Positions 20,446 to 28,591 of a stretch of DNA of 64,000 nt are shown in pieces. The position numbers and the translations under genes were made by a program. The notes under the pieces were generated by a model. That model was not told the DNA's origin. It searched no databases and saw only the letters and a program-made list of their open reading frames with translations. Position 1 is the stretch's first letter. The number at the start of each line of letters is the position of its first letter. The stretch comes from Acinetobacter portensis (GTDB taxonomy: Bacteria; Pseudomonadota; Gammaproteobacteria; Pseudomonadales; Moraxellaceae), in NCBI RefSeq assembly GCF_023158935.1, contig NZ_CP096120.1:1922001-1986000 (forward strand), in the 5' to 3' direction.

Positions 20446-20834
20446 ACTGCTGTTGTCATGATAACTTCAATATATATTCGCTACAAGGTGATAACCCATA
20501 GTTCAGAAACCCCAAATCTGAGGGTCTATAAGTGACACGATTAATAAGGATTTTTTTAAGCTATAAACTGTAATTTTTTGTTATTAGATAGACATTAGGA
20601 TATTTTTTAAACTAAAGGACTGAAAGCCAATTTTAAAATTTTAAAAATCCTATAAAAAATGATCACCTGGCTAAATATTTTTCAATTCAAGTCATACTCA
20701 GAATAAATATTTCTTTAATTGTAAAAGTCAGAAATTAATAATTTAATATGATTTTTGTTGTTTAGTGCTGTAATAGATTTCCTCTATTTTTAGTTATGCT
20801 ATGATTTAAAAATATTGACAATGAGGAAGTGGCA
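20446..20834. promoter_or_regulatory. AT-rich divergent promoter region between relaxase and TraD-like genes
   Basis: About 390 bases of AT-rich sequence with no credible gene. It includes a small CCC...GGG element around 20510-20526 followed by TATAAGTGACACG, and a TATGAT-type -10 near 20809-20815 for the rightward gene. Relaxase and accessory protein probably bind here and at the adjacent oriT. No iterons were recognised. Confidence 0.45.
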
Positions 20835-21365
20835 ATGGCTATCGAAAATCTAAAATTTACTGAAGATCAAAAAAAGTTTGTAACTGATGAAATCTCTCGT
20901 TTGAAGGGATTAGAGAATAGAAACCAAACTGAAGATTTAATTTTGTCACTTGTTAAAAGTATTGAATCAGGCTCACCAACAAAGCAGCAAATTAGTTCAT
21001 TTGAACGTGTAATGAAAAATGAATTTAAAAAACATAAAGCACGTTTAGAATTAGAAAAAATTAAGGAAGATGAAAAAAAACTTTTAGCTAGTTTGAAAAA
21101 AGATGCTCAAGCTGCTCAAGTTAAAGATCGCAAAAAACGTGAACATAAATTAATTTCAATTGGTGCGCTTTTTGAAATAGTAGATTTCCCAACTGAAGAT
21201 AAAGGAATTATTACTGGTGTTCTTTTAAAGGCTCTTGAATCATATAAATCCAATCCCCAACATTTTGACAGTTTAAAAATTGCTGGTGACAAATTTATTG
21301 CTGATCGGGAACAATCAAAAAAATCTAAATCAACTCTAGTTGATAATTCAGGCTCTACAAATTAA
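20835..21365 (+). CDS. TraD/MobC-like relaxosome accessory protein
   Basis: A 176-residue basic, highly helical protein. Residues ~60-110 form a charged coiled-coil-like stretch rich in K and E. The segment after it (LISIGALFEIVDF, then GIITGVLLKALE) resembles the short TraD-type motif of proteins encoded beside MobQ/TraA relaxases. It is divergent from the relaxase with the candidate oriT between, the expected place for an oriT-binding partner. The ATG at 20835 has GAGGA 7 bases upstream; the GTG at 20829 is too close to it. The family assignment is tentative. Confidence 0.6.
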   Translation: MAIENLKFTEDQKKFVTDEISRLKGLENRNQTEDLILSLVKSIESGSPTKQQISSFERVMKNEFKKHKARLELEKIKEDEKKLLASLKKDAQAAQVKDRKKREHKLISIGALFEIVDFPTEDKGIITGVLLKALESYKSNPQHFDSLKIAGDKFIADREQSKKSKSTLVDNSGSTN

Positions 21366-21417
21366 AGAATATTCAAACTGGTAAAAATATAATTTAATTT
21401 TTTTCAGTCGCAACCCT

Positions 21418-21584
21418 GCGGGATTGCTTTGTTAATCCCGCTTATAGGTAACATGGAAGTAGTTGCGGGTCTGCGGTCAGCTAGCCAAAATCACAGATTT
21501 TGTCTGCTTCGCTTGCCCCATTCAACAGTAATCAGAGAAGGGAGGATTTTTCAGATTTTTCAGTTCGCAAAGTAGACACTTTGC
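21418..21584. repeat. Cluster of three perfect hairpins, converging-gene intergenic region
   Basis: GCGGGATT/AATCCCGC (21418-21441), CAAAATC/GATTTTG (21486-21502) and GCAAAGT/ACTTTGC (21567-21584) lie within 170 bases, with locally higher GC than the surroundings. None has a clean T run on both sides. They may be terminators for the converging genes, a replication or transfer structure, or a folded RNA. Confidence 0.5.
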
Positions 21585-21597
21585 TCTGCTCTATCGT

Positions 21598-22008
21598 TTA
21601 GGATTCAATATCTTTTTTTGAAAATTCAAAATAAATTAAATCTTTTTTACCTAGCTCAACCATTATTGAATTATAAAAATTGACAGGTAAATTTATAAAT
21701 TCCTGATGCTCCGACCATAGTGCTTGTTCACCTTTGAATAGATATTTATATCTTGGATTGCCAAGTTCTATACGCTCTTTTTCTTTTGCAATTACTTCCG
21801 ATCTGATTGCATTAAGCATATCTACAATTTGAATTGCTTTAGGGTCAATTTGATATTCCCTAGAGCTTTTCCCATTAATCCAAAGTTGAGCATCACGGCT
21901 ATTGTACTTAGTTTCTTCCGTGTGGACTACCTTGTAAAATTCAATTATTTGCTCTGGGCTATATAAACCATTTCTGAAGCATTCAATTTTGAATTGAGCA
22001 TTATTCAT
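21598..22008 (-). CDS. Hypothetical protein of the mobilisation block
   Basis: A 136-residue soluble protein beginning MNNAQFKIECFRNGLYSPEQ. It has no signal peptide, no membrane segment and no motif I can name; it is mixed helical with many charged residues in the middle (EVIAKEKERIELGNPRYKY). It converges on the TraD-like gene, separated from it by the hairpin cluster. AT-rich codon use agrees with an Acinetobacter plasmid origin. The 5' side carries a 12-base inverted repeat. Function unknown. Confidence 0.55.
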   Translation of the reverse strand: MNNAQFKIECFRNGLYSPEQIIEFYKVVHTEETKYNSRDAQLWINGKSSREYQIDPKAIQIVDMLNAIRSEVIAKEKERIELGNPRYKYLFKGEQALWSEHQEFINLPVNFYNSIMVELGKKDLIYFEFSKKDIES

Positions 22009-22049
22009 TTTTTCAGTTCCTTAATATTCATTATATGATACGCAATGAA

Positions 22050-22096
22050 CCGCATTTTTTTGAAGCATTAGAAATCTAAACATCAAAAAAATGCGG
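22050..22096. repeat. 12-base perfect inverted repeat
   Basis: CCGCATTTTTTT (22050-22061) and AAAAAAATGCGG (22085-22096) with a 23-base loop. It lies just upstream of the 136-aa gene and downstream of the 140-aa gene; on either strand it could terminate transcription or act as an operator. Confidence 0.55.
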
Positions 22097-22196
22097 GTGA
22101 CTATTACCCCTATTTATTTTCAAATAAGAGCCTTAAATATAATTGCCAATCTTTATATATTAATTTTGAATGCTTCATATTTTCCTCTGTAGTGAA

Positions 22197-22218
22197 TTGA
22201 CCCCCTTCAGGGGGTCAA
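22197..22218 (-). terminator. Strong hairpin after the 140-aa gene
   Basis: TTGACCCCC-ttca-GGGGGTCAA, a perfect 9-base stem with a 4-base loop, six bases after the stop codon on the minus strand. The following T run is weak, so Rho-independent function is probable but not certain. Confidence 0.65.
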
Positions 22219-22223
22219 CTGTT

Positions 22224-22646
22224 TTATGCGTATGATGATGTATAGCAGCGTTTATAAACTTTTGTACCTGTCGGCAATAATTCAAAATCTAATACTGTTG
22301 CATTTGCAGACTGATGAATCACGATATAGTTATCCATGATCTTTTTTTTCATTGGCTCTTTGCTGGTAAATTCATTCGGTAAAGGCACAACATAACCTTG
22401 CATTGAACCTGTTGCATCATAAGCCTGTTTAAGTTCACGGATGACACAATATGCCCGGCTTTTCTCAATAACTTGATAGAAGTCTACATTTGTTTGCTCA
22501 TATCCCCATGAGGTATATAAGATCGTCCCGATCTCTAACTGATCACGGAATTTTTTAATTCGGGCTTTTTGTTCTTCCTTGTTCTTGATGGCGTTTTGAT
22601 GGCTCAAGTTGTCTGATTGAATATTTTGAGAAACAGCTTCTTTCAT
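22224..22646 (-). CDS. Hypothetical plasmid protein
   Basis: A 140-residue protein with a charged, helical N-terminus (residues 1-40) and a compact C-terminal part containing GTILYTSWGYEQTNVDFYQVIE, a pattern I associate with small phage and plasmid proteins of unknown function. No signal peptide or membrane segment. The Tn5393 end lies about 35 bases upstream of its start codon, so its native promoter has been replaced or displaced and it may now be read from strB. Function unknown. Confidence 0.55.
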   Translation of the reverse strand: MKEAVSQNIQSDNLSHQNAIKNKEEQKARIKKFRDQLEIGTILYTSWGYEQTNVDFYQVIEKSRAYCVIRELKQAYDATGSMQGYVVPLPNEFTSKEPMKKKIMDNYIVIHQSANATVLDFELLPTGTKVYKRCYTSSYA

Positions 22647-22681
22647 ACGTTCAACTGTTTTAAATCTAGTGTAGATAAAAG

Positions 22682-22762
22682 GGGGTCGTTTGCGGGAGAG
22701 GGCGAAATCCTACGCTAAGGCTTTGGCCAACGATATTCTCCGGTAAGATTGATGTGTTCCCA
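22682..22762. repeat. Tn5393 terminal inverted repeat (one end only)
   Basis: The sequence beginning GGGGTCGTTTGCGGGAGAGG and ending near CCAGGGG is the long (81-base) terminal repeat of the Tn3-family transposon Tn5393, directly beyond strB. The opposite end with tnpA and tnpR is missing, replaced by ISAba1 upstream of strA, so Tn5393 cannot move by itself. Confidence 0.85.
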
Positions 22763-22787
22763 GGGGATAGGAGAAGTCGCTTGATAT

Positions 22788-23624
22788 CTAGTATGACGTC
22801 TGTCGCACCTGCTTGATCGCGGCCGCGATAGCTAGATCGCGTTGCTCCTCTTCTCCATCCGCGTTCCAAGCTGCGGAAAGGCACCCATAAGCGTACGCCT
22901 GGTCGAGCAGGCGACGCGGATCGACGTCCAGCGCACGAGAGAATGCGTCCGCCATCTGTGCAATGCGTCTAGGATCGAGACAAAGGTCGTCTCTGTCAGC
23001 CGGATCGTAGAACATATTGGCGGCGCCAAAGCCCACTTCACCGACCAGACCGACGGGATCTATCACCAGCCAGCCGCGACTGGAGAACATGATGTTTTCA
23101 TGATGCAGATCGCCATGTAGCCCACGCAGTTCCGAGGCATTGCTCATCATTTGATCGGCTATAATCGCCGCGTGGACGTAGTCAGTTTGACAACCTGCGT
23201 TTTGATCATCGCGCGCCCGCTGAAACAAAGCTGCAAAGCGATCCCGGATCGGGAGAAGGGCAGAAGGCAGGGGTTCCTCAGATGCGGCATACAGCTTCGC
23301 CATTAGTTCCGCTGCAATTTCGGTCGCCTGGTAGTCGCCGTGCTCGGCAACGATGTGAGAGAGCATTCGCTCCCCGGCATATTCGAGCAACATCAGATTG
23401 TTCTCACGACCGAGCAACCGGACTGCTCCCCTCCCATTGCGCCATACCAGATAGTCGGCCCCGCGCAGTTCATCAGCAATGTCTTCTATAGGTTTCAATC
23501 CCTTGACGATTGCAGGAGTCCCGTCTGGCAATGAAACTTTCCAAACGAGGCTGGAAAAGGTGTCCGCAATGAGAACAGGTTGCGAAACGTGCCAATGAGC
23601 AGGAAAAACAGGCGGCATGAACAT
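22788..23624 (-). CDS. aph(6)-Id: Streptomycin 6-phosphotransferase APH(6)-Id (StrB)
   Basis: A 278-residue aminoglycoside phosphotransferase starting MFMPPVFPAHWHVSQ; it inactivates streptomycin by ATP-dependent phosphorylation at position 6. The catalytic loop HGDLHHENIMF is near residue 170 and the metal-binding DP in VIDPVGLVGE follows. Length is that of the standard allele. The ATG at 23624 overlaps the strA stop (TGATG), so translation is coupled to strA. A three-residue longer frame is ignored. The GC-rich sequence is unlike the flanking plasmid DNA. Confidence 0.97.
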   Translation of the reverse strand: MFMPPVFPAHWHVSQPVLIADTFSSLVWKVSLPDGTPAIVKGLKPIEDIADELRGADYLVWRNGRGAVRLLGRENNLMLLEYAGERMLSHIVAEHGDYQATEIAAELMAKLYAASEEPLPSALLPIRDRFAALFQRARDDQNAGCQTDYVHAAIIADQMMSNASELRGLHGDLHHENIMFSSRGWLVIDPVGLVGEVGFGAANMFYDPADRDDLCLDPRRIAQMADAFSRALDVDPRRLLDQAYAYGCLSAAWNADGEEEQRDLAIAAAIKQVRQTSY

Positions 23625-24427
23625 CAACCCCAAGTCAGAGGGTCCAATCGCAGATAGAAGGCAAGGCGTTCGCGGTCGGGGGCTTCGATCCCCAATACAT
23701 TGAATAGGACAGCGAAGGCGCGCTCTGCTTCATCTGGCGCTGCCCAGTTCTCTTCGGCGTTAGCAATCATGAGTGCCAAATCGGCATAGCGATCTGCTGT
23801 TCCGAGCCGCCCAAGGTCGATCAGACCCGTGCATTGAAGAGTTTTAGGGTCCACCATGAAGTTCGGCATGCAGGGATCACCATGGCAAACAACCATATCG
23901 GTGCGCTCTTGGTCGAGCCGCACCGGTAGCTCTCGTTCGACACGAGCCAAAAGATCGAGCTGCGGCGTACTCTTGTCCTCGTCCGGTAAGAAGTCGGGAT
24001 TGACGGCATTGCGGGACACCACATCAACGGCGCGTCCGAACATTCGCGACAGCCTGCGCTCAAACGGACATTGATCAACCGATAGGCTGTGAACAGCGCC
24101 AAGTTGCTGCCCCATTGACGGCCACGCTTTGAGCAAATCCGCTCCAGACAGATCAGCCGCCGGTACTCCCGGAATTGCCGTTATCACCAAGCATGCACCC
24201 TCCTGTTCCTCCTGCCAGTTGATCACCTCGGGGCAAGCCACACCTCGACCTTTGAGCCAAATGAGGCGGTCACGCTCTCCAGCGAGCTCACCGCGGCGGG
24301 AAGCAGGTGCGATTTTCGCGAAGGCATGCCCGTCACCACGTCGAAAAACAAAATCACCAGATTCTCCGCCTCTGACAGGCAACCAGTCAGAATGCGATTC
24401 ACCAAAAAAAATATTAGTTCGATTCAA
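23624..24427 (-). CDS. aph(3'')-Ib: Streptomycin 3''-phosphotransferase APH(3'')-Ib (StrA)
   Basis: A 267-residue aminoglycoside phosphotransferase starting with TTG at 24427 (LNRTNIFFGESHSDW), the usual start of this gene. It phosphorylates streptomycin at 3''. The catalytic CHGDPCMPNFM is near residue 179 and the metal-binding GLIDLGRLG follows. Complete. ISAba1 ends 30 bases upstream; its outward promoter reads into this gene and on into strB. The open frame continues into ISAba1 as far as 24487, but that ATG lies before the expected transcript start. Confidence 0.97.
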   Translation of the reverse strand: MNRTNIFFGESHSDWLPVRGGESGDFVFRRGDGHAFAKIAPASRRGELAGERDRLIWLKGRGVACPEVINWQEEQEGACLVITAIPGVPAADLSGADLLKAWPSMGQQLGAVHSLSVDQCPFERRLSRMFGRAVDVVSRNAVNPDFLPDEDKSTPQLDLLARVERELPVRLDQERTDMVVCHGDPCMPNFMVDPKTLQCTGLIDLGRLGTADRYADLALMIANAEENWAAPDEAERAFAVLFNVLGIEAPDRERLAFYLRLDPLTWG

Positions 24428-24489
24428 TGGAGGTTCCTTCAGTTTTCTGATGAAGCGCTCTGTACACGACAAAAATAGATAACTCATTG

Positions 24490-24517
24490 AAATAATGTCA
24501 CAATAATTGTTTTCTAA
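24490..24517 (-). promoter_or_regulatory. ISAba1 outward promoter driving strA-strB
   Basis: On the minus strand TTAGAA (24512-24517) and TTATTT (24490-24495), 16 bases apart, mirror the left copy. The transcript would begin near 24483 and enter strA at 24427. Confidence 0.85.
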
Positions 24518-24528
24518 CGACGAATACT

Positions 24529-25619
24529 ATGACACATCTCAATGAGTTATATCTTATCTTAAACAAATCTCTAAAATGGAACAAGTCACATTTAAAGTGC
24601 TTTGCGCTCATCATGCTTGTGATTATTTTAAAGCAAACATGTAATCTTTCTTCTGCATCTAAAGCCTTGCCCATCAAGTGTTTACCACAATCATTTTATC
24701 GACGTATGCAGCGCTTCTTTGCAGGTCAGTATTTTGATTATCGTCAAATTTCTCAGTTGATTTTCAATATGTTTTCATTCGACCAAGTGCAACTGACTTT
24801 AGATAGAACCAATTGGAAATGGGGAAAACGAAATATTAATATCCTGATGCTCGCAATCGTTTATCGTGGAATAGCGATACCTATCCTTTGGACATTGCTT
24901 AATAAACGTGGAAATTCAGATACGAAAGAGCGTATTGCTTTGATTCAACGCTTTATAGCCATTTTTGGTAAAGACCGTATTGTGAATGTGTTCGCAGACA
25001 GAGAGTTTATCGGTGAGCAGTGGTTTACATGGTTAATTGAACAAGACATCAACTTCTGCATTCGTGTTAAAAAAACTTCATTGTCACCAATCATTTAGGA
25101 AAGAATCATAAAATTAGTGATTTATTTCGCCATCTTAAAGTTGGTCAAATTGAATGTCGTAAACGACGGATTTTGGTTGGTCGGGTGAAACTATATATAA
25201 GTGCACTACAGTTAGAAAATGGAGAGCTTTTACTCGTCGTTTCTCCTCAGTTTAATGCCAATGCTATTCAGGATTATGCATTACGCTGGGAAATTGAAAC
25301 CTTATTCAGTTGTCTCAAAGGACGCGGGTTTAATCTTGAAAATACGCGCTTGACAGACCCTAGACGAGTGAAAAAATTGATTGCGGTGTTAGCTATAAGC
25401 TTCTGTTGGTGTTACTTAACGGGTGAATGGCAACATAATCAAAAAAAAGCGATAAAAATAAAGAAGCATGGACGACTCTCAATGAGTTTATTTCGCTATG
25501 GTTTAGACTATGTTCAAATGGCGATTCAGCGTTTAATTGGTTTTGGGAAAAAAGAAGAGTTTAAGGAAATTTTGGCAATTTTAAGAAAGCAGAATCCTGA
25601 TAGGATAAGGGTTCTGTGA
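24529..25619 (+). CDS. ISAba1 transposase, right copy (programmed frameshift)
   Basis: Same two-frame IS4-family transposase as the left copy: 189 residues at 24529-25098 and a downstream frame from 25173 to 25619, joined by a -1 slip at the A7 run 25069-25075. The visible protein sequences of the two copies are identical, suggesting a recent duplication. An intact copy at each end means the composite can supply its own transposase. Confidence 0.9.
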
Positions 25620-25637
25620 AATTTGTCGTGTACAGAG

Positions 25638-25646
25638 AAAATTTTA
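25638..25646. repeat. Target site duplication, right copy (AAAATTTTA)
   Basis: Exact repeat of 7588-7596, immediately after the right ISAba1 end. Confidence 0.95.
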
Positions 25647-26365
25647 TTAATTCTATTGAACATCCTATTTTTAAAGAACAGTGTCGAGATTACTTTGCAA
25701 ATACCCAATTTAGACGTGATTTATTTGTTCGAGGTAAAAATACCTTAACTCCTCTACAAATTAGGGAAAAGTTAAGAAAAATATCTTTTGTACTTTTAAC
25801 AGCACCAGAACATATTCCAACCACAATTCAAGGATCTCTAGGTCAATTTAATTTAATTCAAGAAATCTACAAACCAATTGGTGAGTATTTCCAAAAAAAT
25901 AACTATGCACCTGTAACGCTAGCCGAAATAGAAAATAATATTCCCGAGCTTAACTATAATCAAATTTCAAATGCGCTGACCATTTTATGTCATTTAAATA
26001 TTACTCAACCTTGTTTCAATGAGCCGACCGATCTTATTTTGAAACAATTGCAGGACTTTAATTTATATACACTTGAACAAGCGAGTTTCCATCCAAACTA
26101 TCAAGTATTAGCAAATCCATACTCAGGTATTGGTATTACTACCGACCATTTCTCTCAATTGTCTTATCCTGCACATTTTATTGATAAGTTAAAATCAGCA
26201 AAACAATTTGCAGAATATGTTCATAAAAACTTGCTTAACTTGAATTTACTCGTCCTCAATGAAAAAGGTGAGCTTGTAAAAGACAAGGCTGAAAGCTTGA
26301 AAATCATTCAGAAAAAGCGCAAAATTTTATCGATTCCGACAAAATTAAAATTGCACAAACATTAA
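25647..26365 (+). pseudogene. Decayed methyltransferase gene, 3' part (regulatory domain)
   Basis: About 238 codons continue the gene interrupted at 7597: INSIEHPIFKEQCRDYFANTQFRRDLFVRGKN and onward to a basic C-terminus (KLKLHKH). This is the rest of the methyltransferase regulatory domain. When the transposon and one target copy are removed the left and right reading frames do not match, so a frameshift existed near this point independently of the insertion. The open frame beginning at 25616 inside ISAba1 is an artefact of the junction. A short fragment could be expressed, but no activity is expected without the catalytic half. Confidence 0.75.
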
Positions 26366-26428
26366 AGCTTTTTGCTTAATCGTTAACATCATCTACAAGA
26401 TCGGCTAATATAAAATCTGATTTTGTAG

Positions 26429-27166
26429 ATGATTTCTCTTATGCTTCCACCTTCACAATTTATCTTTCCTAATCCAGCTGAAGTCGATCCAGAGGGAGAA
26501 GGACTAATTTGTATTGGTGCCGACTTATCGGCTTCTACACTTTATGAGGCTTATACGCATGGACTATTTCCTTGGTTTTCCGAAGGAGAGCCTATTTGTT
26601 GGTGGAGTCCAGAACCTCGCTGTATTATCGATCCTAAACAATATCAGCCGAGTAAATCACTCATTCGAAATATGAAAAAATTTGATTATCAAATTACGGT
26701 TAATCATGCTTTTAAACAAGTGATTCGCTCATGCTCTCTCCCCCGCAGCTACGCCAACGAAACATGGATTAGCGAAGACATCATTCAGGCTTATTGTGAC
26801 CTTTTTAATGTAGGTTATGCATATAGCATTGAAGTTTGGAATAACACCAAACTTGTAGGTGGACTTTATGGAGTAAACATTGGTTTAGGATGTTTTGGGG
26901 AGTCGATGTTCAGCACTCAAACTGATGTCTCAAAAATGGCATTTTATGTTCTTATGCTCATTGGTAAAAAAAATAATTTACCGTGGATAGACTGCCAACT
27001 TGTTAATGATCACTTACTTAGCCTTGGTGCAGGTACAATTTCTCGTCAAGATTATTTAAAATCTTTACAAGAAGTTATAAAGCAACCGCAAATAGATTGG
27101 CAAACTTATAAAGACAGTGTATTTTCAAGTAAAACAATAGCGCTGAATAATGATTTATTCGAATGA
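26429..27166 (+). CDS. aat: Leucyl/phenylalanyl-tRNA-protein transferase
   Basis: A 245-residue enzyme that transfers Leu or Phe from tRNA to N-terminal Arg/Lys of proteins, marking them for ClpS/ClpAP in the bacterial N-end rule. Diagnostic motifs are [21 protein letters not shown] near residues 45-66 and the [19 protein letters not shown] block near 145. Starts at 26429 or 26441 are both possible; neither has a good ribosome site. It is followed 18 bases later by bpt, the companion transferase, forming an N-end-rule operon. The upstream side is the methyltransferase pseudogene. Confidence 0.93.
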   Translation: MISLMLPPSQFIFPNPAEVDPEGEGLICIGADLSASTLYEAYTHGLFPWFSEGEPICWWSPEPRCIIDPKQYQPSKSLIRNMKKFDYQITVNHAFKQVIRSCSLPRSYANETWISEDIIQAYCDLFNVGYAYSIEVWNNTKLVGGLYGVNIGLGCFGESMFSTQTDVSKMAFYVLMLIGKKNNLPWIDCQLVNDHLLSLGAGTISRQDYLKSLQEVIKQPQIDWQTYKDSVFSSKTIALNNDLFE

Positions 27167-27184
27167 TAATTAAGAGGGATCTTT

Positions 27185-28000
27185 ATGAATTCGTATCAAC
27201 CGAAATCCCTACTCAATGAATTGCAGTACTACATCACACCACCACACGATTGTAGCTACCTCGACAATAAAACTTCTCGCATGGTGTTTTTAGACCCTAC
27301 GCATAAAATTGATGTTGTCACGCTTTCTGAATTATCTCGCGTTGGCTTTAGACGTAGTGGTGATTTTACATATCGCCCCGAATGTAATTTATGTCGTCAA
27401 TGCATATCTTCTAGAGTTCCTGCCAAAGAATTTCAAATGAATAGTATTCAAAAAAAGGCCTGGAAAAAAAACCAAGATTTAGATATCAATATTATTTCTA
27501 CGCATCAAGCTACAGATGAACATTACAAGCTTTATGAAAGATATATCAACGAACGTCATGCAGATGGCGATATGTTTCCACCGACACAAGAACAATTCGA
27601 AAAGTTTTTAGTCCTCAGTTGTACTGAAAGTATTTTTATTGAATTTCGCTTAAACGAAAAACTTATTGCTGTTTCTACTTGTGACCAACTTGATGACGGT
27701 CTATCTGCTGTTTATACTTTTTTTGAACCATTAGAAAGTAAGCGTTCTTTAGGAACTTTTGCCGTTTTAAAACAAATTGAATATGCAACGAATTTAGGTC
27801 TAGATTACGTATACTTAGGCTATTGGGTACCGCATTCGAATAAAATGAATTACAAATCTCAATTCATTCCTTTAGATTTATTATTAGATGGTCAATGGCG
27901 ACGACTAAATCGCACATTAACCAATGAAGAAATTTTACAACTGGGTAATTCACTTATGACTACATTACCTACAGGTTGGAATCATCCAGTAATTAAATAA
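27185..28000 (+). CDS. bpt: Aspartate/glutamate leucyltransferase
   Basis: A 271-residue aminoacyl-tRNA-protein transferase of the ATE1-like Bpt family, which adds Leu to N-terminal Asp/Glu. The N-terminal cysteine cluster PECNLCRQCISSR is near residues 70-82. The C-terminal half has a GNAT-type fold with SLGTFAVLKQIEYA and LGYWVPHSNKMNYK. AGAGGGA lies 5 bases before the ATG. It is encoded directly after aat on the same strand, so acidic and basic N-termini are served by one transcript. Confidence 0.93.
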   Translation: MNSYQPKSLLNELQYYITPPHDCSYLDNKTSRMVFLDPTHKIDVVTLSELSRVGFRRSGDFTYRPECNLCRQCISSRVPAKEFQMNSIQKKAWKKNQDLDINIISTHQATDEHYKLYERYINERHADGDMFPPTQEQFEKFLVLSCTESIFIEFRLNEKLIAVSTCDQLDDGLSAVYTFFEPLESKRSLGTFAVLKQIEYATNLGLDYVYLGYWVPHSNKMNYKSQFIPLDLLLDGQWRRLNRTLTNEEILQLGNSLMTTLPTGWNHPVIK

Positions 28001-28016
28001 TTGCTAACAAATGAAT

Positions 28017-28475
28017 TTATTTAAATAATTTAGAAAAATCATCTGTACATGATTTCACCATAATTACGGCATGCTCTTTTGTGCCATCAGTATTTGGATA
28101 ATAATTTTTACGTAAGTCTATTTGATGAAAACCAGATTTCTCATATAAACCAATTGCCGCCGCATTACTTTCACGCACTTCTAAAAATATCTGCACGGGG
28201 TCATTTTTAAGTAATGAGATGGATTCATCTAAAAGCTTATATCCAATCCTCTTTCCTTGCTGACTTGGATGAACAGCCATAAGCAAAAGATTCGCTTCAT
28301 CTAATACAGGCTGTAAAATACAAAATCCAACAACCTGACCATTTTCTTCATAAACCGTACTTTGATAAGCACTTACAGAATCTTCAAATTGTTTTCTTGT
28401 CCAAGGATGGCTTTGTACAAGGTTTTCAATTTGTGTAACCGAATCAACATCTGATTCTTGCATCAAACGAAACAT
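28017..28475 (-). CDS. rimI: Ribosomal-protein-alanine N-acetyltransferase
   Basis: A ~152-residue GNAT enzyme that acetylates the N-terminal alanine of ribosomal protein S18. The acetyl-CoA motif HPSQQGKRIGYKLL and the following EVRESNAAAIGLYEKSGF are visible. The ATG at 28475 (MFRLMQESD) is chosen because family members begin with a short M-x-R-L; a TTG at 28508 would add 11 hydrophobic residues. No strong ribosome site is seen for either. It converges with bpt and lies downstream of tuf on the same strand, beyond the tuf terminator. Confidence 0.85.
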   Translation of the reverse strand: MFRLMQESDVDSVTQIENLVQSHPWTRKQFEDSVSAYQSTVYEENGQVVGFCILQPVLDEANLLLMAVHPSQQGKRIGYKLLDESISLLKNDPVQIFLEVRESNAAAIGLYEKSGFHQIDLRKNYYPNTDGTKEHAVIMVKSCTDDFSKLFK

Positions 28476-28545
28476 TATTCGTGCTGCTATATTTAAAATA
28501 ATGAACAAATTATAGAGTTTTTAAAAATGAAAGCGAATATCAAGG

Positions 28546-28577
28546 CAAAAAAAAGCGCCTCAAAGAGGCGCTTTTTT
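28546..28577 (-). terminator. Intrinsic terminator of the str operon (after tuf)
   Basis: AAAAAGCGCCTC-aaa-GAGGCGCTTTTT, a perfect stem with a T run on the minus strand, 15 bases after the tuf stop. Confidence 0.9.
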
Positions 28578-28591
28578 CACACAATCAGCGA

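Larger units (their letters stand above)
24458..25637 (+). mobile_element. ISAba1, right copy
   Basis: Complete 1180-bp element in inverted orientation to the left copy, with ends CTCTGTACACGAC and GTCGTGTACAGAG. Its transposase runs outward to the right; its outward promoter faces left into strA-strB. The right end is followed by the second copy of AAAATTTTA. It has removed the tnpA/tnpR side of Tn5393. Confidence 0.95.

Noticed and set aside
20500..20540. CCC...GGG element with TATAAGTGACACG as the oriT nick region
   Set aside because: It has only a short imperfect stem, whereas 20411-20445 has the full RSF1010-type hairpin plus nick-like sequence next to the relaxase start.
25616..25646. 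Open frame starting inside ISAba1 and continuing into the methyltransferase remnant as a new fusion gene
   Set aside because: The start is the last codons of the IS end; no ribosome site is seen and the rest is the decayed regulatory domain.
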